64,000 nt of DNA from Brasenia schreberi (GCA_036023115.1 JAYKKT010000091.1:35521001-35585000); one strand, 5' to 3'; positions 49,364 through 61,981 are shown, counted from the stretch's first letter. A program made the numbers and translations. The notes: a model not told the origin generated them from the sequence alone.

Positions 49364-49938
49364 CTATGTTATCAATAGCGGTTAGCGGGTTATTAGCGGT
49401 CGGCCCTGATATAGCGGTACACTTTTATTTATGATTAAAAAATTATATATATATATATATAATGGACTCTCTAATTTCTAAGAAATATCAAGAAACACAA
49501 TCACTTCTTTCATAATTATGAATCAAACTAAATAAACAAATTCTATTTCTAACTTCTAAAGAAACAAGCAATAAATTTTATGTGGCACATGCATATTGAA
49601 TTGTTAATCTTAAATTAGAAAACAAAAACATAAATGTAACAAAGTTATTCTAAACATTAAGCAAAGAAATTAAAAGGAACAAATCAAGTATGGTGAATAT
49701 GATGTTGCCAAGTCTGACCCTTCTTATACTTCATAGCCTGTATGCATATTACACATTTTGCTAAAAGTTATCAAGAAAAATGAGGAAAAGAAATACAATA
49801 GTCTTAAGGATCAGACATCAAATAATGATGATACCAAGAATATCACATATAATACCAAGGAGAGTTGAAGCCACCTATAAGAATCAAAATGATCAAGGCT
49901 GGAAGGCTGCTTTATGAACTAAAGAAAAACTCGGTAAC

Positions 49939-51112
49939 AACAACAACAACAACTAAGCCTTTTCCCATACTAGACGGAGTCGGCTACATGGATTCGTTGT
50001 TTCCACATATCCCTATCATGTGCCATGTTAGCAATTAACTCACAATAAGCTAGATCATTCTTTATTGTTTCTTTCCAACACTTTTGTGGTCGTCCTCTAG
50101 CTCTTTTAATACTTTCCAAATTTAGTTTTTCATACCTTCTTACAGGTTCTTCTTTTGATCTTCTTTCTATATGTCCAAACTATCTTAAACGGTATTCTCT
50201 CATTTTATCCTTTATTGGTGCCACTCCTAATTTGTTTCTAATAACCACATTATGTATACAGTCTTTTCTTGTATGACCACTCATCCATCTCAATATCTTC
50301 ATTTCTGTCACAGACATCTTTTGTACATGTTGATGATTAACTGCCCAACACTCATAACCATAAAACATGGCAGGCCTAATTGCTGCTCTAAAATATTTAC
50401 CTTTTAACTTTAATGGTATCTTCTTATCACAAAGAATACCTGATGCTCCTCTCCATTTTAACCAACCAACATTAATTCTATGCGTAACATCTCCATAAAT
50501 TCTTCTATGAAAAATTGACCCTAGGTATTTAAAACTTTCCTTTTAGGGAATGCAATGTGTGCCAATTTTAATTTCTATGCCCTCAGAGATAACAAAATGA
50601 TCAAACTTACGTTCCATATATTATCTTTGTTCTACTAAGTTGGAGGCCTTTACTTTCTAATGTTTCTCTCCATAGTTCCAATTTTCTATTAACTTTTTCC
50701 TTAGATTCCTCCACTAACACAATGTCATATGCAAATAACATACACCAAGGTACTTCATCTTGAATATATTTTGTTAACTCATCAATCACCATTATAAATA
50801 AGTGTGGACTTAAAGTTGATCCTTGACGTAACCCAATATTAACTTTAAAGAAGTTTGTCATTCTTTCATGAGTCCTCACACATGTTTTTGCACCATCATA
50901 TGTGTCTCTTATAAGGTTAATGTATGTCAATGGGATACCTCTTTTTTCCAAAGTTCTCCAAAGAACCTCCCTCAATACTCTATCATAAGCTTTTTCTAGA
51001 TCAATAAATATCATGTGAAGGTCTTTCTTTTTTTCTCTAAAATGTTCCATAAGACGTCTCAAAAGGTGAATCGCTTATATAGTATCTGCTTGGCATGAAT
51101 CCAAATATTTGA
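49939..51112 (-). mobile_element. RTE LINE copy RTE-3, 5'-truncated
   Basis: The minus-strand copy runs from the (TTG)n tail (CAACAACAACAACTAAGCC at the left) to a 5' truncation near GGATTCATGCCAAGCAG. The frames 50180-50368 and 50607-51062 carry [13 protein letters not shown] and RT motifs ([27 protein letters not shown]). The active site reads FAYDIVLV: the first Asp of the box is Tyr. Confidence 0.9.
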
Positions 51113-51116
51113 ATAC

Positions 51117-52032
51117 AAAAACAACAACAACTAAGCCTTTTCCCATACTAGACGGGGTCAGCTACATGGATTCTTTGTTTCCACAGATCCCTATCATGTG
51201 CCATGTTAGCAGTTAACTCCCAATAAGCTAGATCATTCTTTATTGTTTCTTTCCAACACTTTTGTGGTCGTCCTCTACCTCTTTTAATACTTTCCAAATT
51301 TAGTTTTTCTAACCTTCTTACAGGTTCTTCTTTTGATCTTCTTTCTATATGTCCAAACCATCTTAAACGATGTTCTCTCATTTTATCCTCTATTGGTGTC
51401 ACTCCTAATTTGCTTCTAATAACCTCATTATGTATACGGTCTTTTTCTGTATGACCACTCATCCATCTCAACATCTTCATTTCTGTCACAGACATGTTTT
51501 GTACATGTTGATGATTAACTGCCCAACACTCAGAACCATAAGACATGGCCATCCTAATTGCTGCTCTATAATATTTACCTTTTAACTTTAATGGTATCTT
51601 CTTATCACAAAGAATACCTTATGCTCCTCTCCATTTTAACCAACCAGCATTAATTCTATGTGTAACATCTCCATAAATTCTTCCATCACTTTGAAAAATT
51701 GACCCTAGATATTTAAAACTTTCCTTTTGGGGAATGCAATGTGTGCCAATTTTAATTTCCATGTCCTCTGAAGTAACCAAATGATCAAACTTACATTCCA
51801 TATATTCTGTCTTTGTTCTACTAAGTCGGAGGCCTTTGCTTTCTAATGTTTCTCTCCATAGTTCCAATTTTCTATTAACTTTTTCCTTAGACTCCTCCAC
51901 TAATACAATGTCATTCTCAAATAACATACACCAAGGTACTTCATCTTGAATATGTTTTGTTAACTCATCCATCACCATTATAAATAAGTATGGACTTAAA
52001 GTTGATCCTTGATGTAACCCAATATTAACTTC
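51117..52032 (-). mobile_element. RTE LINE copy RTE-4, 5'-truncated, abutting RTE-3
   Basis: A second minus-strand copy of the same family has its own short AAC tail at the left and is truncated at the RT motif [10 protein letters not shown] (right end near 52032). Frames are 51148-51552 and 51619-51978. The active-site box reads FENDIVLV. The outer flanks aaagaaaaactcggtaac (49921-49938) and aaagaaaaactcagtaac (52033-52050) form an 18-bp duplication (17 of 18) around the RTE-3/RTE-4 pair. Confidence 0.9.
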
Positions 52033-52050
52033 AAAGAAAAACTCAGTAAC

Positions 52051-53086
52051 GTTTCTATGAAAAAGTAATCCATGTTATGCTTTCAGTAAGCATGCTGCAG
52101 TAGGGGTGAAAAAAAGCAAACGGTAGTATTTGCAAGTCTTCGTAAGACAAACTTTGATGTGAATAACACATGGGTGTTCCACATTTTGGATGGAAGAGAC
52201 AAAATGAAGGGCAATCAAGTTAAAAGGAAAAGGAAGGCCGACAAAGAGATACCAATAATTGATTTCATATAGTGTTTATAGTAGAAAACAAAAGCTTTGA
52301 AAAGTGAACCATTAAAAAATTCATAAGACACATATCTAAGCTAGAAACCAATGTCTTGATGATTATTGACTATTTTCAACTTTGTTTTCATTGTGTGGGA
52401 TGAAAAGATGAAAAGAAAATGTGGCCATGCAAAACTTATTTGAAGATAATTTGGGCATTTATTCCCATGCAAAATGTTCTAAATCAGCTTATTATCATGC
52501 AAAGAATGAAAAATCTGCAATTGAAAGAAATAGCAAGAGACAAACAAAGATCAAGTTTCTCATAATCAAAACAAGAGAAAACTCGATAGATAGTATAAAA
52601 GGTGTAAAAACTCAGACTTGATGATGGATATGATCCATTAAGAAGTCACTTTCGATACATTTTCAATAAATCCACTAGAGAGAGAAGGCGATGGAGGCGG
52701 AAAAAGAGAGGAAGGGAGAGAGTGTGGTGGAGGAAGCAAAGTCAGAGAGAGAAGGAGAGAATCCACGAGAGGCAGAGAAACAAAGAGAGCTTATGTGCGG
52801 AAGACGACAGCGGAGGCGAACATCGGTGGTTGTTGTTGTTGGTTGGTGGTGGCGTAGAGTGCAAATAGAGACGTGACATGAAAGGCTGGAGAGAGAGGCA
52901 AGACAGGAGAAGAAGCAAAATTTAACCTATTTAGTTCAAGTCGATTCAATAGATATTGGATCAATCCGATCCAATATTATGTTGTATGCGAAGCCTACTA
53001 TAGCTACCACATTATAGCGGTTTTTGTCCTGCTATAACGCTATAGTGCGCTATAGCGGCCACTATAACGCGCTATTGATAACATAA
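52051..53086. other. right part of N2
   Basis: AT-rich sequence, then a GA-rich block (about 52675-52920) and GCTATAGCGG-type inverted words approaching the right TIR. The frame 52691-52876 is a product of the GA-rich block, not a recognised protein. Confidence 0.5.
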
Positions 53087-53935
53087 CCATAAGTGGTTGT
53101 CCTATATATTCAACTTCAGTTGTTGATCTAGCTATAACCGACTGCTTTTTACTCTTCCATGATACTATATTGCCTCTAATTAAAGATACATATCTGAAAG
53201 TAGACTTTCTATCTTTCAAGCACCCTGCCCAATCAATATCTGTAAAAAATTCAATCTTCATATGACCATTAACTCTATATATCACATTATGTGCTCGAGT
53301 AGTTTTTAAAAAAACTGCATTCATATGCTGCGTGGAAGGAAACTGCATAAATCGACTTACAGTGCTACTGCATATGCAATATCAGGGTGAATAATTGTTA
53401 AATATATTAGTTTTCCAACCAGATATTAATATCTATACTTTATATGTCTCATTTTCAATTTGTAATTTCTGGTTTACCTCCATAGGAGTATAGATTGATT
53501 TGCAATCTTCCATCTTAGCATCTCATAATAAATCCAAAGTATACGTCCTTTCATTTAAGAAAATATCAGTACTTTGAATAGGCTACTTCAATGCCCAAGA
53601 AGTATTATAGTTTTCCAAGATCCTTGATATCAAATAACTGGTGGAGTTATTGCTTTAGTTTTTTAATTTCGTCAATATCGTCACCTATCACAATTATGTC
53701 ATCAACATAGACAAGTAATAATGTCAATATCACTCCCTTCTTAAAGAATAATGTATGGTCACTTTTACTCTTCTTATATCTCAAACTGATAATGCTCTTG
53801 TTGGATTTTTTGAATCATGCTATAGGGGACTGTTTCAATCCATAGATTGCCTTTTTCAATGTTTAGCCTGGTGGCAATTCCATATAAACTTTCTCTTTGA
53901 GGTCCCCATTGCAAAAATCATTTTTCATGTCTAGC
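53087..53935 (-). pseudogene. copia-2 RNase H start and second half of RT
   Basis: Minus strand: at the right edge LDMKNDFCNGDLKEKVYMEL followed by PPG, then a stop, a YVDD box (codons at 53698-53709), and further left FFTDIDWAGCLKDRKSTFRY, RGNIVSWKSKKQ and RSTTEVEY, where N2 begins. Stops and frameshifts are present throughout. Confidence 0.85.
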
Positions 53936-54393
53936 CTATGTTATCAATAGCGGTTAGCGTGTTGTTAGCGGTCAACCCTGATATAGCGGTAGCAGGAATA
54001 TAATGGATTTAACGGTACACTTTTATTTATGATTAAAATTTTATATATATATATATAATGGGTTATCTAATTTCTAAGAAATATAGAGAAACACAACAAC
54101 TTCCTTCATCAATATGAATCAAACTAAATAAACAAATTCTACTTTTAACTTCTAAAGAAGCCTATTTTGCTTTCATGTGTCAAAAATCTCTACATTTCAT
54201 CATGTATTGGAATGGCAAGGAATAAAATCTTTGATGAACAGTTTGGAAGCATAAAACTACTCGAAGAATGACGCAGAAGCCAAGCATGTTGTGAGTATGT
54301 GCATGTACGCACATAAGAGTGAATTGGTTAGACCATAGATGATGATGTACAACTAGATCAAAGTGAAAAGAAGAAAAGGTGAGAAGTGCTTAC

Positions 54394-54459
54394 ATCTTCA
54401 GTTGGTGTAACACCATTCTTTAAAATAGCAAGCTTCCTCTGGAAAAAATTGCCATGCAT
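54394..54459 (-). other. possible captured exon of unknown gene in N3
   Basis: On the minus strand a T-rich tract and TTACAG acceptor precede 66 bases that encode MHGNFFQRKLAILKNGVTPT plus two residues in frame, followed by a GTAAGC donor. Exon-like in size and signals, but the product is not recognised. Confidence 0.3.
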
Positions 54460-55039
54460 CTGTAACAAATTTAAAAAGGTCAAGTACAACCAAAGGGAAA
54501 TTACCAAACATCATACAAGCAACTATAGGTCTTCTATGTGAAACAACAAGATTAGCATGCTGGATGGAAGATCATGCCATTACATTAGCAAAACCATATC
54601 ATATCATTCTTATGAGGCTTGGCCCTGACAGAAATGAGCCATACTTTTAACAACAGAACAATGTAAGAAACCATATCTTTAACATTACTAACTTCAAACA
54701 AGTGACACAGAAATATGCATATACACATTTGATTATTCTCCTTGTAGTTGTTGTTCTAACAAATTATGTTCAAGTAATATCATACTTAGATGAAGACGGT
54801 TCAACCATCTATATTGCACACAAATTCTTCAACATGGCATTTGATGGGACCTAATATCGTTTCCCAACAAAACAAGCAACCCAAGTAGCAGACATTTGAG
54901 ATTTGGAAATAAACACTTGCATATGTTGGAAAACCTACCCATTGTATCTATGAAATAATAGCAATTAACCTATGCCAATATGTAACCTCAAAAATAACAA
55001 CTCAGTGGTCTAGCATGTATAGAAAGAGCTCCATACCAT

Positions 55040-55196
55040 AAATATGATAAGATCCTCCCGCATCATTGCAACATCAAGAAAGAGACAAAAATGGTTTTTT
55101 AGAAGTATAAAGAAAATGATATCTTTCTCTCTCACACACACGTACAGAGAGCTACTCATATAAAGAAAGAGGTAAAAATGGTGTTTCAGAACCAAA
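55040..55196. repeat. decayed tandem repeat, left part (interrupted by RTE-5)
   Basis: Units contain AAAGAGATAAAAATGGTTCTT-like text (one to three differences), then AGAAG, then a CTCTCTCACACACAC run and AGCTAAACAAGCTTATATGG. Two units lie here and several more at 58079-58520, so RTE-5 has split one array. Confidence 0.6.
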
Positions 55197-55438
55197 TAAA
55201 AACAACAACAACTAAGCCTTTTCCCATACTAGATGGGGTTGGCTACATGGATTCGTTGTTTCCACATATCCCTATCATGTGCCATGTTAGCAATTAACTC
55301 ACAATAAGCTAGATCATTCTTTATTGTTTCTTTCCAACACTTTTGTAGTCGTCCTCTAGCTCTTTTAATACTTTCCAAATTTAGTTTTTCATACCTTCTT
55401 ACAGGTTCTTCTTTTGATCTTCTTTCTATATGTCCAAA

Positions 55439-56523
55439 CTATCTTAAACGGTATTCTCTCATTTTATCCTTTATTGGTGCCACTCCTAATTTGTTTCTAA
55501 TAACCTCATTATGTATACGGTCTTTTTTTGTATGACCACTCATCCATCTCAATATCTTCATTTCTGTCACAGACATCTTTTGTACATGTTGATGATTAAC
55601 TGCCCAACACTCATAACCATAAAACATGGCAGGCCTAATTGTTGCTCTATAATATTTACCTTTTAACTTTAATGGTATCTTATCAAAAAGAATACCTGAT
55701 GCTCCGCTCCATTTTAACCAACCAACATTAATTCTATGTGTAACATCTCCATAAATTCTTCCATCACTATGAAAAATGGACCCTAGGTATTTAAAACTTT
55801 TCTTTTGGAGATGCATTATGTGCCAATTTTAATTTCTATGTCCTCTACAGTAACCAAATCGTCAAACTTACATTCCATATATTTTGTCTTTGTTCTACTA
55901 AGTTGGAGGCATTTGCTTTCTAATGTTTCTCTCGATAGTTCCAATTTTCTATTAACTTTTTCCTTAGATTCCTCCACTAACACAATGTCATATGCAAATA
56001 ACATACACCAAGGTACTTCATCTTGAATATATTTTGTTAACTCATCAATCACCATTATAAATAGGTGTGGACTTAAAGTTGATCCTTGACGTAACCCAAT
56101 ATTAACTTTAAAGAAGTATGTCATTCCTTCATGAGTCCTCACACATATTTTTGCACCATCGTACATGTCTCTTATAAGGTTTATGTATGTCAATGGGATA
56201 CCTCTTTTTTCCAAGGTTCTCTAAATAACCTCTCTCGGTACCCTATCGTAAGCTTTTTCTACATCAATAAATATCATGTGAAAGTCTTTCTTTTTTGCTC
56301 TAAAATGTTTCGTAAGTCGTCTTAAAAGACGAATCGTTTCAACAGTAGATCTGCCTGGCATGAATCTAAATTGATTATCTATTATGGTTGATACTTGTCT
56401 TAACCTACATTCAATAATTCTTTCCCACAATTTCATAGTATGGCTTATTAACTTGATACCTCGATAATTCACACAATTCTGAATGCCTCCTTTGTTCTTA
56501 TATGTGGGTATAAGTGTACTCAC
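55439..56523 (-). pseudogene. RTE-5 reverse transcriptase, broken
   Basis: Frames 56221-56523, 55816-56214 and 55439-55816 give ISHTMKLWERIIECRLRQVS and FMPGRSTVETIRLLRRLTKH, then [27 protein letters not shown], the active-site box [11 protein letters not shown], and [20 protein letters not shown]. The active-site change (Tyr for Asp) is shared with RTE-3. Frames shift at about 56220 and 55816. Confidence 0.88.
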
Positions 56524-57005
56524 TCTCCATTCCTCGGGTATCTTTTGGTTTCTTCATATTTCATTAAATAGTCCTGTGAGCCAAGTGATTCCTATTTCTC
56601 CTAGGATTTTCCAAACTTCTATAGGAATATTGTTTGGTCCTACCAATATACCACCCTTCATATGTTTAAGAGCCTCTTTGTCTTTATTCTTTTGAATACG
56701 TCGATAGAAATTGTGGTTTATATACTTTTTTGATTTGGCTAACTCTCCTAAGCTAATACTAACATCTTTATTTTCATTAAAAAGCTTGGAAAAATAGTTT
56801 TTTCATCTATTTCTTATATCATCATTTGCCATTAGAATTTTTTCATCATATCTTTGATGCATGTAACATAATTAAGATCTTAATTTTTTTCATCATCATT
56901 AGCCATATTGTTCCACATATCACAGGGTGTACCAACATAATTCCAAACATCTTCTTGAAGGACTTTCTGTTTAAAAATATCTTCTTTCTCGCTTTTGAGG
57001 TTCCA

Positions 57006-57720
57006 CTATTGAGTCCGAATAACTCGATTCACTCTTTTCTTCTTTGTCCATTTTTTTATTTGTAAATCAATAACTAAAAGTCGATGTTGGGTGGTTAAGC
57101 TTTCACCTGGAATTACCTTGCAATCTTTATAACACGCTCTATCTTTTTTTCTATAAATAAAATAATCAATTTGTGTTTGTGATAAGCCACTCTTATAAGT
57201 AATTAAATGTTCATCTCGTTTTTTGAAGATTGTATTGACTGTAAAGAAATAAAATGCGATAGCAAAATTTAAAATCACACTACCTTCCTGATTTATATCT
57301 CCAAAACCAAAGTTTCGATGAATACCTTATATCCTAAAGTTGTCTTTATATTATCTTCCAGTCCTACTTAGGGTGCGTGAGGAGAAACTATATTTAAAAC
57401 CTCTACTCCTAACACTAATTTCAACGTCATGATTCAGTGACCATATCGTTGTATGTCTACTACACTATCCTTTAAATCTTTATTTATGATAATACCAACT
57501 CCGTTTCGGGCCTTTTCCTTACCTGAGTATCATAATTTAAAACCTGAATTCTCTATCTCCTTTGCTTTTTCTCCAACCCACTTTGTCTCTTGTAAACATA
57601 GAATATGAATATTTCTTTAAATCATTGTATCTACTACCTCTATTAGCTTACTGGATAATGTTTCGATATTCCAAGAACCAATACAAATCTTATTATCTAG
57701 GACTAGCTTCCTTACCCTTG
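57006..57720 (-). pseudogene. RTE-5 endonuclease, broken
   Basis: Frame 57006-57278 carries ILNFAIAFYFFTVNTIFKKR, SGLSQTQIDYF and TTQHRLLVID, so the last-motif His missing from RTE-2 is kept here. The N-terminal part to about 57720 is in other frames with stops. Confidence 0.8.
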
Positions 57721-58078
57721 CATTCGTCCATATTGAAAATGCGGGAACCCTCTCTGTAAATTATTTACTACGTTCGGGCGTCAATGTAGCAGGACTAACT
57801 TCTTTACCTACACTCGTCCATGATGTGGGAACCCTCTCTCCAATTGATTTACTAGATTCGGGTGAAAATGTAGTGACCCTTGTTTACTTATCACTGCATT
57901 CAGGTTTTACAGTGCATTGCTAGGCAGGGACGCCTCAAAGAAATGCTCATAATTTGTGTTATGAATGTTATAAAAATCCGACAAAGTTTTATGCTCTGTC
58001 GGGAGCCTACCACAACCCTCATCCTTTATCCGGGCTTGGGACCAGCAATGCAAGGGTGATCCCTTACATGGAGAAGTA

Positions 58079-58889
<811 letters not shown>

Positions 58890-59125
58890 CCTGCAGGTTG
58901 CGGCGGACAATGAGTGGTGGTCACGCGGGTGGTGGCGGAGAGAGCAGTGACGATGGAGAGAGGGACAATAGAGGCGGAGCCACAGTAGAGAGAGTTTGTG
59001 TCGTTAGGTTATTTTCTTTCATTTGGATCGGGTCAATCCAAGTGGGTCGACTCAATCCAAAATAGCGTTATCAATGTTGTGGGCTAACTGTTCTATAACA
59101 GTCTGCTATAGCGCTATTAGCGGCC

Positions 59126-59545
59126 CTGGTGGGTCGCTTCCTAAGGGTCACCAGGAAACTTGATAAGTTTCAGTACTTAACATAAAAGTTGGTCATAAGA
59201 CATTAATTGAGAAATTGGGTAATTAACACATGACCTTTTTTCTTTACGAAGTGCAATAGGCAAACCAACCTCCTCTTCACAGTGTTCTTTTAGAGCAGTA
59301 GTGAGATCTGGGGAAGATTCTCCCCATTGGTCTGTGGTTTCCTTATGAATGGGCATGAATACCTTCTTTTCACCTTTCATATAGACTTTGAGCTTCTTTT
59401 CTTCTTGTAGTTTATCCTCTTCCACAACATTGTGGTCGTCATATAACCCTTCAAGTATTTATAGGAAGTACTTGTTCTTCCATATTGGAACTTGGCAATT
59501 CGGTGTTACTCTGGAAATATGGGGTGGTTTTGAAAAATATTACAT
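59126..59545 (-). pseudogene. copia-2 pre-RT linker
   Basis: Frame 59177-59425 has an acidic, Lys-rich linker and LPIALRKEKRSCVNYPISQL, matching the same place in copia-1 ([20 protein letters not shown]). The RT start that should follow is missing at the N3 boundary. Confidence 0.75.
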
Positions 59546-60113
59546 CTAAAGATATGTATTTTCTATGGGTTTTTGGATCATAGGCTCATAGCAAACATAT
59601 CCATAGCAAATATACCCTTTCTTTTCATAATAGTACTCAATAAAAATACACTTGATAACCCTAGGATCAAGTTTCGAGAGAGTATCATAGATAGAAGTCA
59701 ATTTATGAGATACAGTAAGTATAACATCATGCCAAAAATATTTAGGAAGATTAAAGTAGTAGGGTTCTAGCAATTTCAAGAATATGTCTATTTTTTTCTT
59801 TCAGCCACTCCATTTTGTTGTGGGGTATAAACAATAAAGTCTTATGCAAAATACCATGAGTTTGAAGATATGATTGCAATTGAGACTTGATGTATTCACC
59901 ACCATTATCAAATTTAAGAGTCTTAATGGTGTGCCCAAACTGAGTGTTAATGAGATTATGAACTATAGGAAATATTGAGGAAACTTCCGACTTAGTTTTC
60001 ATAAAAACAAAGGTGAATCTTGAATAGTATTCAATCAAAGTAGCAAAATATTTAAATTTTCCCATAAAAGGTGCCACACATGAACCCCATACATAAGAAT
60101 GAATTAGTTCAAA
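59546..60113 (-). pseudogene. copia-2 integrase
   Basis: Frame 59751-60077 carries the catalytic core: FKYFATLIEYYSRFTFVFMK, KTLKFDNGGEYIKS (second Asp) and MEWLKEKNRHILEIA (Glu). The first catalytic Asp (normally in IDDYSR) is Glu or Tyr here (IEYYSR). Frame 59546-59779 is the C-terminal part with LPKYFWHDVILTVSH, LSKLDPRVIKCIFIEYY and KGYICYG; a deletion joins TSIYDT to LSKLDP. Confidence 0.85.
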
Positions 60114-60129
60114 TGGAATTGATGATCTA

Positions 60130-60245
60130 GCTTATTGGGAGTTAACTGCTAACATGACACACGATAGGGATCTGTGGAAACAAAAAATCCATGTAGCCGA
60201 CCCCGTCTAGTGTGGGAAAAGGCTTAGTTGTTGTTGTTGTTTTGT
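60130..60245 (+). mobile_element. RTE LINE tail, 116-bp insertion (RTE-6) with 16-bp TSD
   Basis: The last about 100 bp of the RTE family (GCTTATTGGGAGTTAACTGC to GGGAAAAGGCTTAG plus (TTG)n) are flanked by TGGAATTGATGATCTA at 60114-60129 and 60246-60261 (16 of 16). The copy starts inside GATGATCTAG, which the LINE itself also contains (AATGATCTAGCTT), so target and LINE share microhomology at the 5' joint. It interrupts copia-2. Confidence 0.92.
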
Positions 60246-61010
60246 TGGAATTGATGATCTATACTCCTTACATGGAAATAAAGCTCTATGATGTTTAGCT
60301 CTTTTAAAGTGTCACATTTAAGGACTAAATTATTTGGAATAACAAACGGAACAAACTCTTTGACTTTTGACATGGACAAATGTCCTAATTGACTATGCCA
60401 AATTCTCAATTATGCCTTAATAGTAGTTGTTGTAAGTACCTTTTTCTGCTCCAAAACTTGATTATCAAGAAAAAAGTATAACCCATTCCTTAGCTCACCA
60501 CGTTCAAAAGTTGTTTCCGTCCTCATATCTTGAAATACACAACCAAAAGGAGAAGACGTGATTGAACAATTTAAGTCTTTAATCAAGAAGTATAAATTAC
60601 TTAAGTCTGAAATTTTTAATTTGAATTGTTTCATTTCCTTCCATCAGAACTAAGTAGCCATTTGCTACCTTCAAATATTGTGGCATGAAAGTAGTCTTAT
60701 ACCTTAGGAAGTTAGATTTATCACCTACCATGTTATCGGTGGCTCTAAGAGTTTATAATATATAAATTGAAACATGCATAATTTTTAAGAAAGGAGTTAC
60801 CACTAATGTCCTAAAGGTAGGAGGGACTATTTCATTGTTTCATGAAGATATTGAGGGCTCCTCACGTAATCTTAATTCAATTTCTAAAAGTTTTTTCTTT
60901 AATTCTATCATTTTATCCATAGAACTAGACTATGCTTTCTTCTCACTCATTGCCACATGATTTCCATAATCCTTAATATGTTAGCCTACCTATAATCTCC
61001 CAGCAATGTT
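60246..61010 (-). pseudogene. copia-2 GAG-pre-integrase and upstream gag-pol remnants
   Basis: Frame 60262-60409 shows MRIWHSQLGHLSMSKVKEF, the conserved WH..LGH of the GAG-pre-integrase zinc domain. Frame 60410-60634 is the upstream connecting region. Between 60640 and 61010 only stop-ridden text remains (for example a MIELKKKLLEIEL-like string). The 5' LTR was not located. Confidence 0.7.
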
Positions 61011-61122
61011 CATGAGTATGTCGTCCTATGTTGCATGGATATGAGTATGGTACCGGTACAGGGTACATAATTTTATTAAAAATTAAGGTACGAGTATGCC
61101 ACTATTAAAAAATTATAAAAAT

Positions 61123-61124
<2 letters not shown>

Positions 61125-61192
<68 letters not shown>

Positions 61193-61196
61193 CACA
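61125..61196. repeat. compound (TA)n(CA)n microsatellite
   Basis: About 57 bp of TA units then a short ACACAC run. Confidence 0.95.
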
Positions 61197-61981
61197 ATTA
61201 TATAGAGCATTCTATATTTTAAAGAGCATTCTAGTATTTGAGAATAATTTTATTCTAACTATGAGAATGTCATTTATATTCTTCTTCAAAGTAAGAACAA
61301 TTAAACAACAAACACATACCAGAAGTCGTCAATTGAATTTGCAAGGAAAGATCTGAAACCAGCATAAAAGGCGATCCCCATCATTGCAGTTGCAGTGCTT
61401 ACCATAAGAGAATCAAGAGTTCCTGAAGAAGCATCATTTCAAGAATATCATAAATCAGCAAGACCAACATATGCAAAAAGAATTAATGAAGAGATAGAGA
61501 GACCTTTGTCAATCACAACATCAAATGAACCAGATTTAAAGCTATGCATATCTCGCACATCCATCTTAATATCTGAACGATTTTCATGAAGTTAGCTCAA
61601 AATCAATGAAAAATGTGTAATAAAATGAAAGTGATTATGATATGCACATGTTTTAAACTCGTATTACATAGTTGACCAATACATACTTCGCAGTGCAGTC
61701 TTCATAAATATTACATAAACTCACAACAAACTCGTATTATATAGTTCATGAACAAACAAGCAAACACAAACTTGGATATAATGAATTATGAAACAATGTC
61801 ATTCCAATTTCCAACAGAATATTACATATTCATATCAACACAAAATAGTTACAAGTTTGTATCAAAATTCATATTCTAAGCACAATATTTTGAATCTAAA
61901 TACATTTTGTTTCAAACTCCAACAGTCTCGATTTCATCATTTCGCCAATAAATACAATTGAAAAAGAATGGCTTCAGTGCA

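Larger units (their letters stand above)
49364..53086. mobile_element. non-autonomous element N2, inserted in copia-2, carrying two RTE LINEs
   Basis: The left end is CTATGTTATCAATAGCGG and the right end CGCTATTGATAACATAA is its inverted match. The flanks ccaaaaac and ccataagt agree at only 5 of 8, so the duplication is weak. The left 300 bp match N1 and N3 (CGGTACACTTTTATTTATGA followed by (TA)n, AAGAAATATCAAGAAACACA). The right part has a GA-rich block and CCGATCCAATATT words. Insertion splits the copia RNase H coding sequence exactly, which supports the boundaries. Confidence 0.78.
55197..58077 (-). mobile_element. near full-length RTE-clade LINE (RTE-5)
   Basis: The minus-strand copy runs from the AAC tail (55198 onwards) to a 5' end at about 58077 that matches the 5' end of RTE-2 (CATGTAAGGGATCACCC, GTCCCAAGCCCGG). 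It keeps the 5' leader, endonuclease, RT and tail, about 2.9 kb, with internal gaps relative to RTE-2. It lies inside N3. No clear target-site duplication was seen in the repeat-rich flanks. Confidence 0.9.

Noticed and set aside
52691..52876. Glu/Lys/Arg-rich frame in N2
   Set aside because: Direct product of the GA-rich block found in all N elements.
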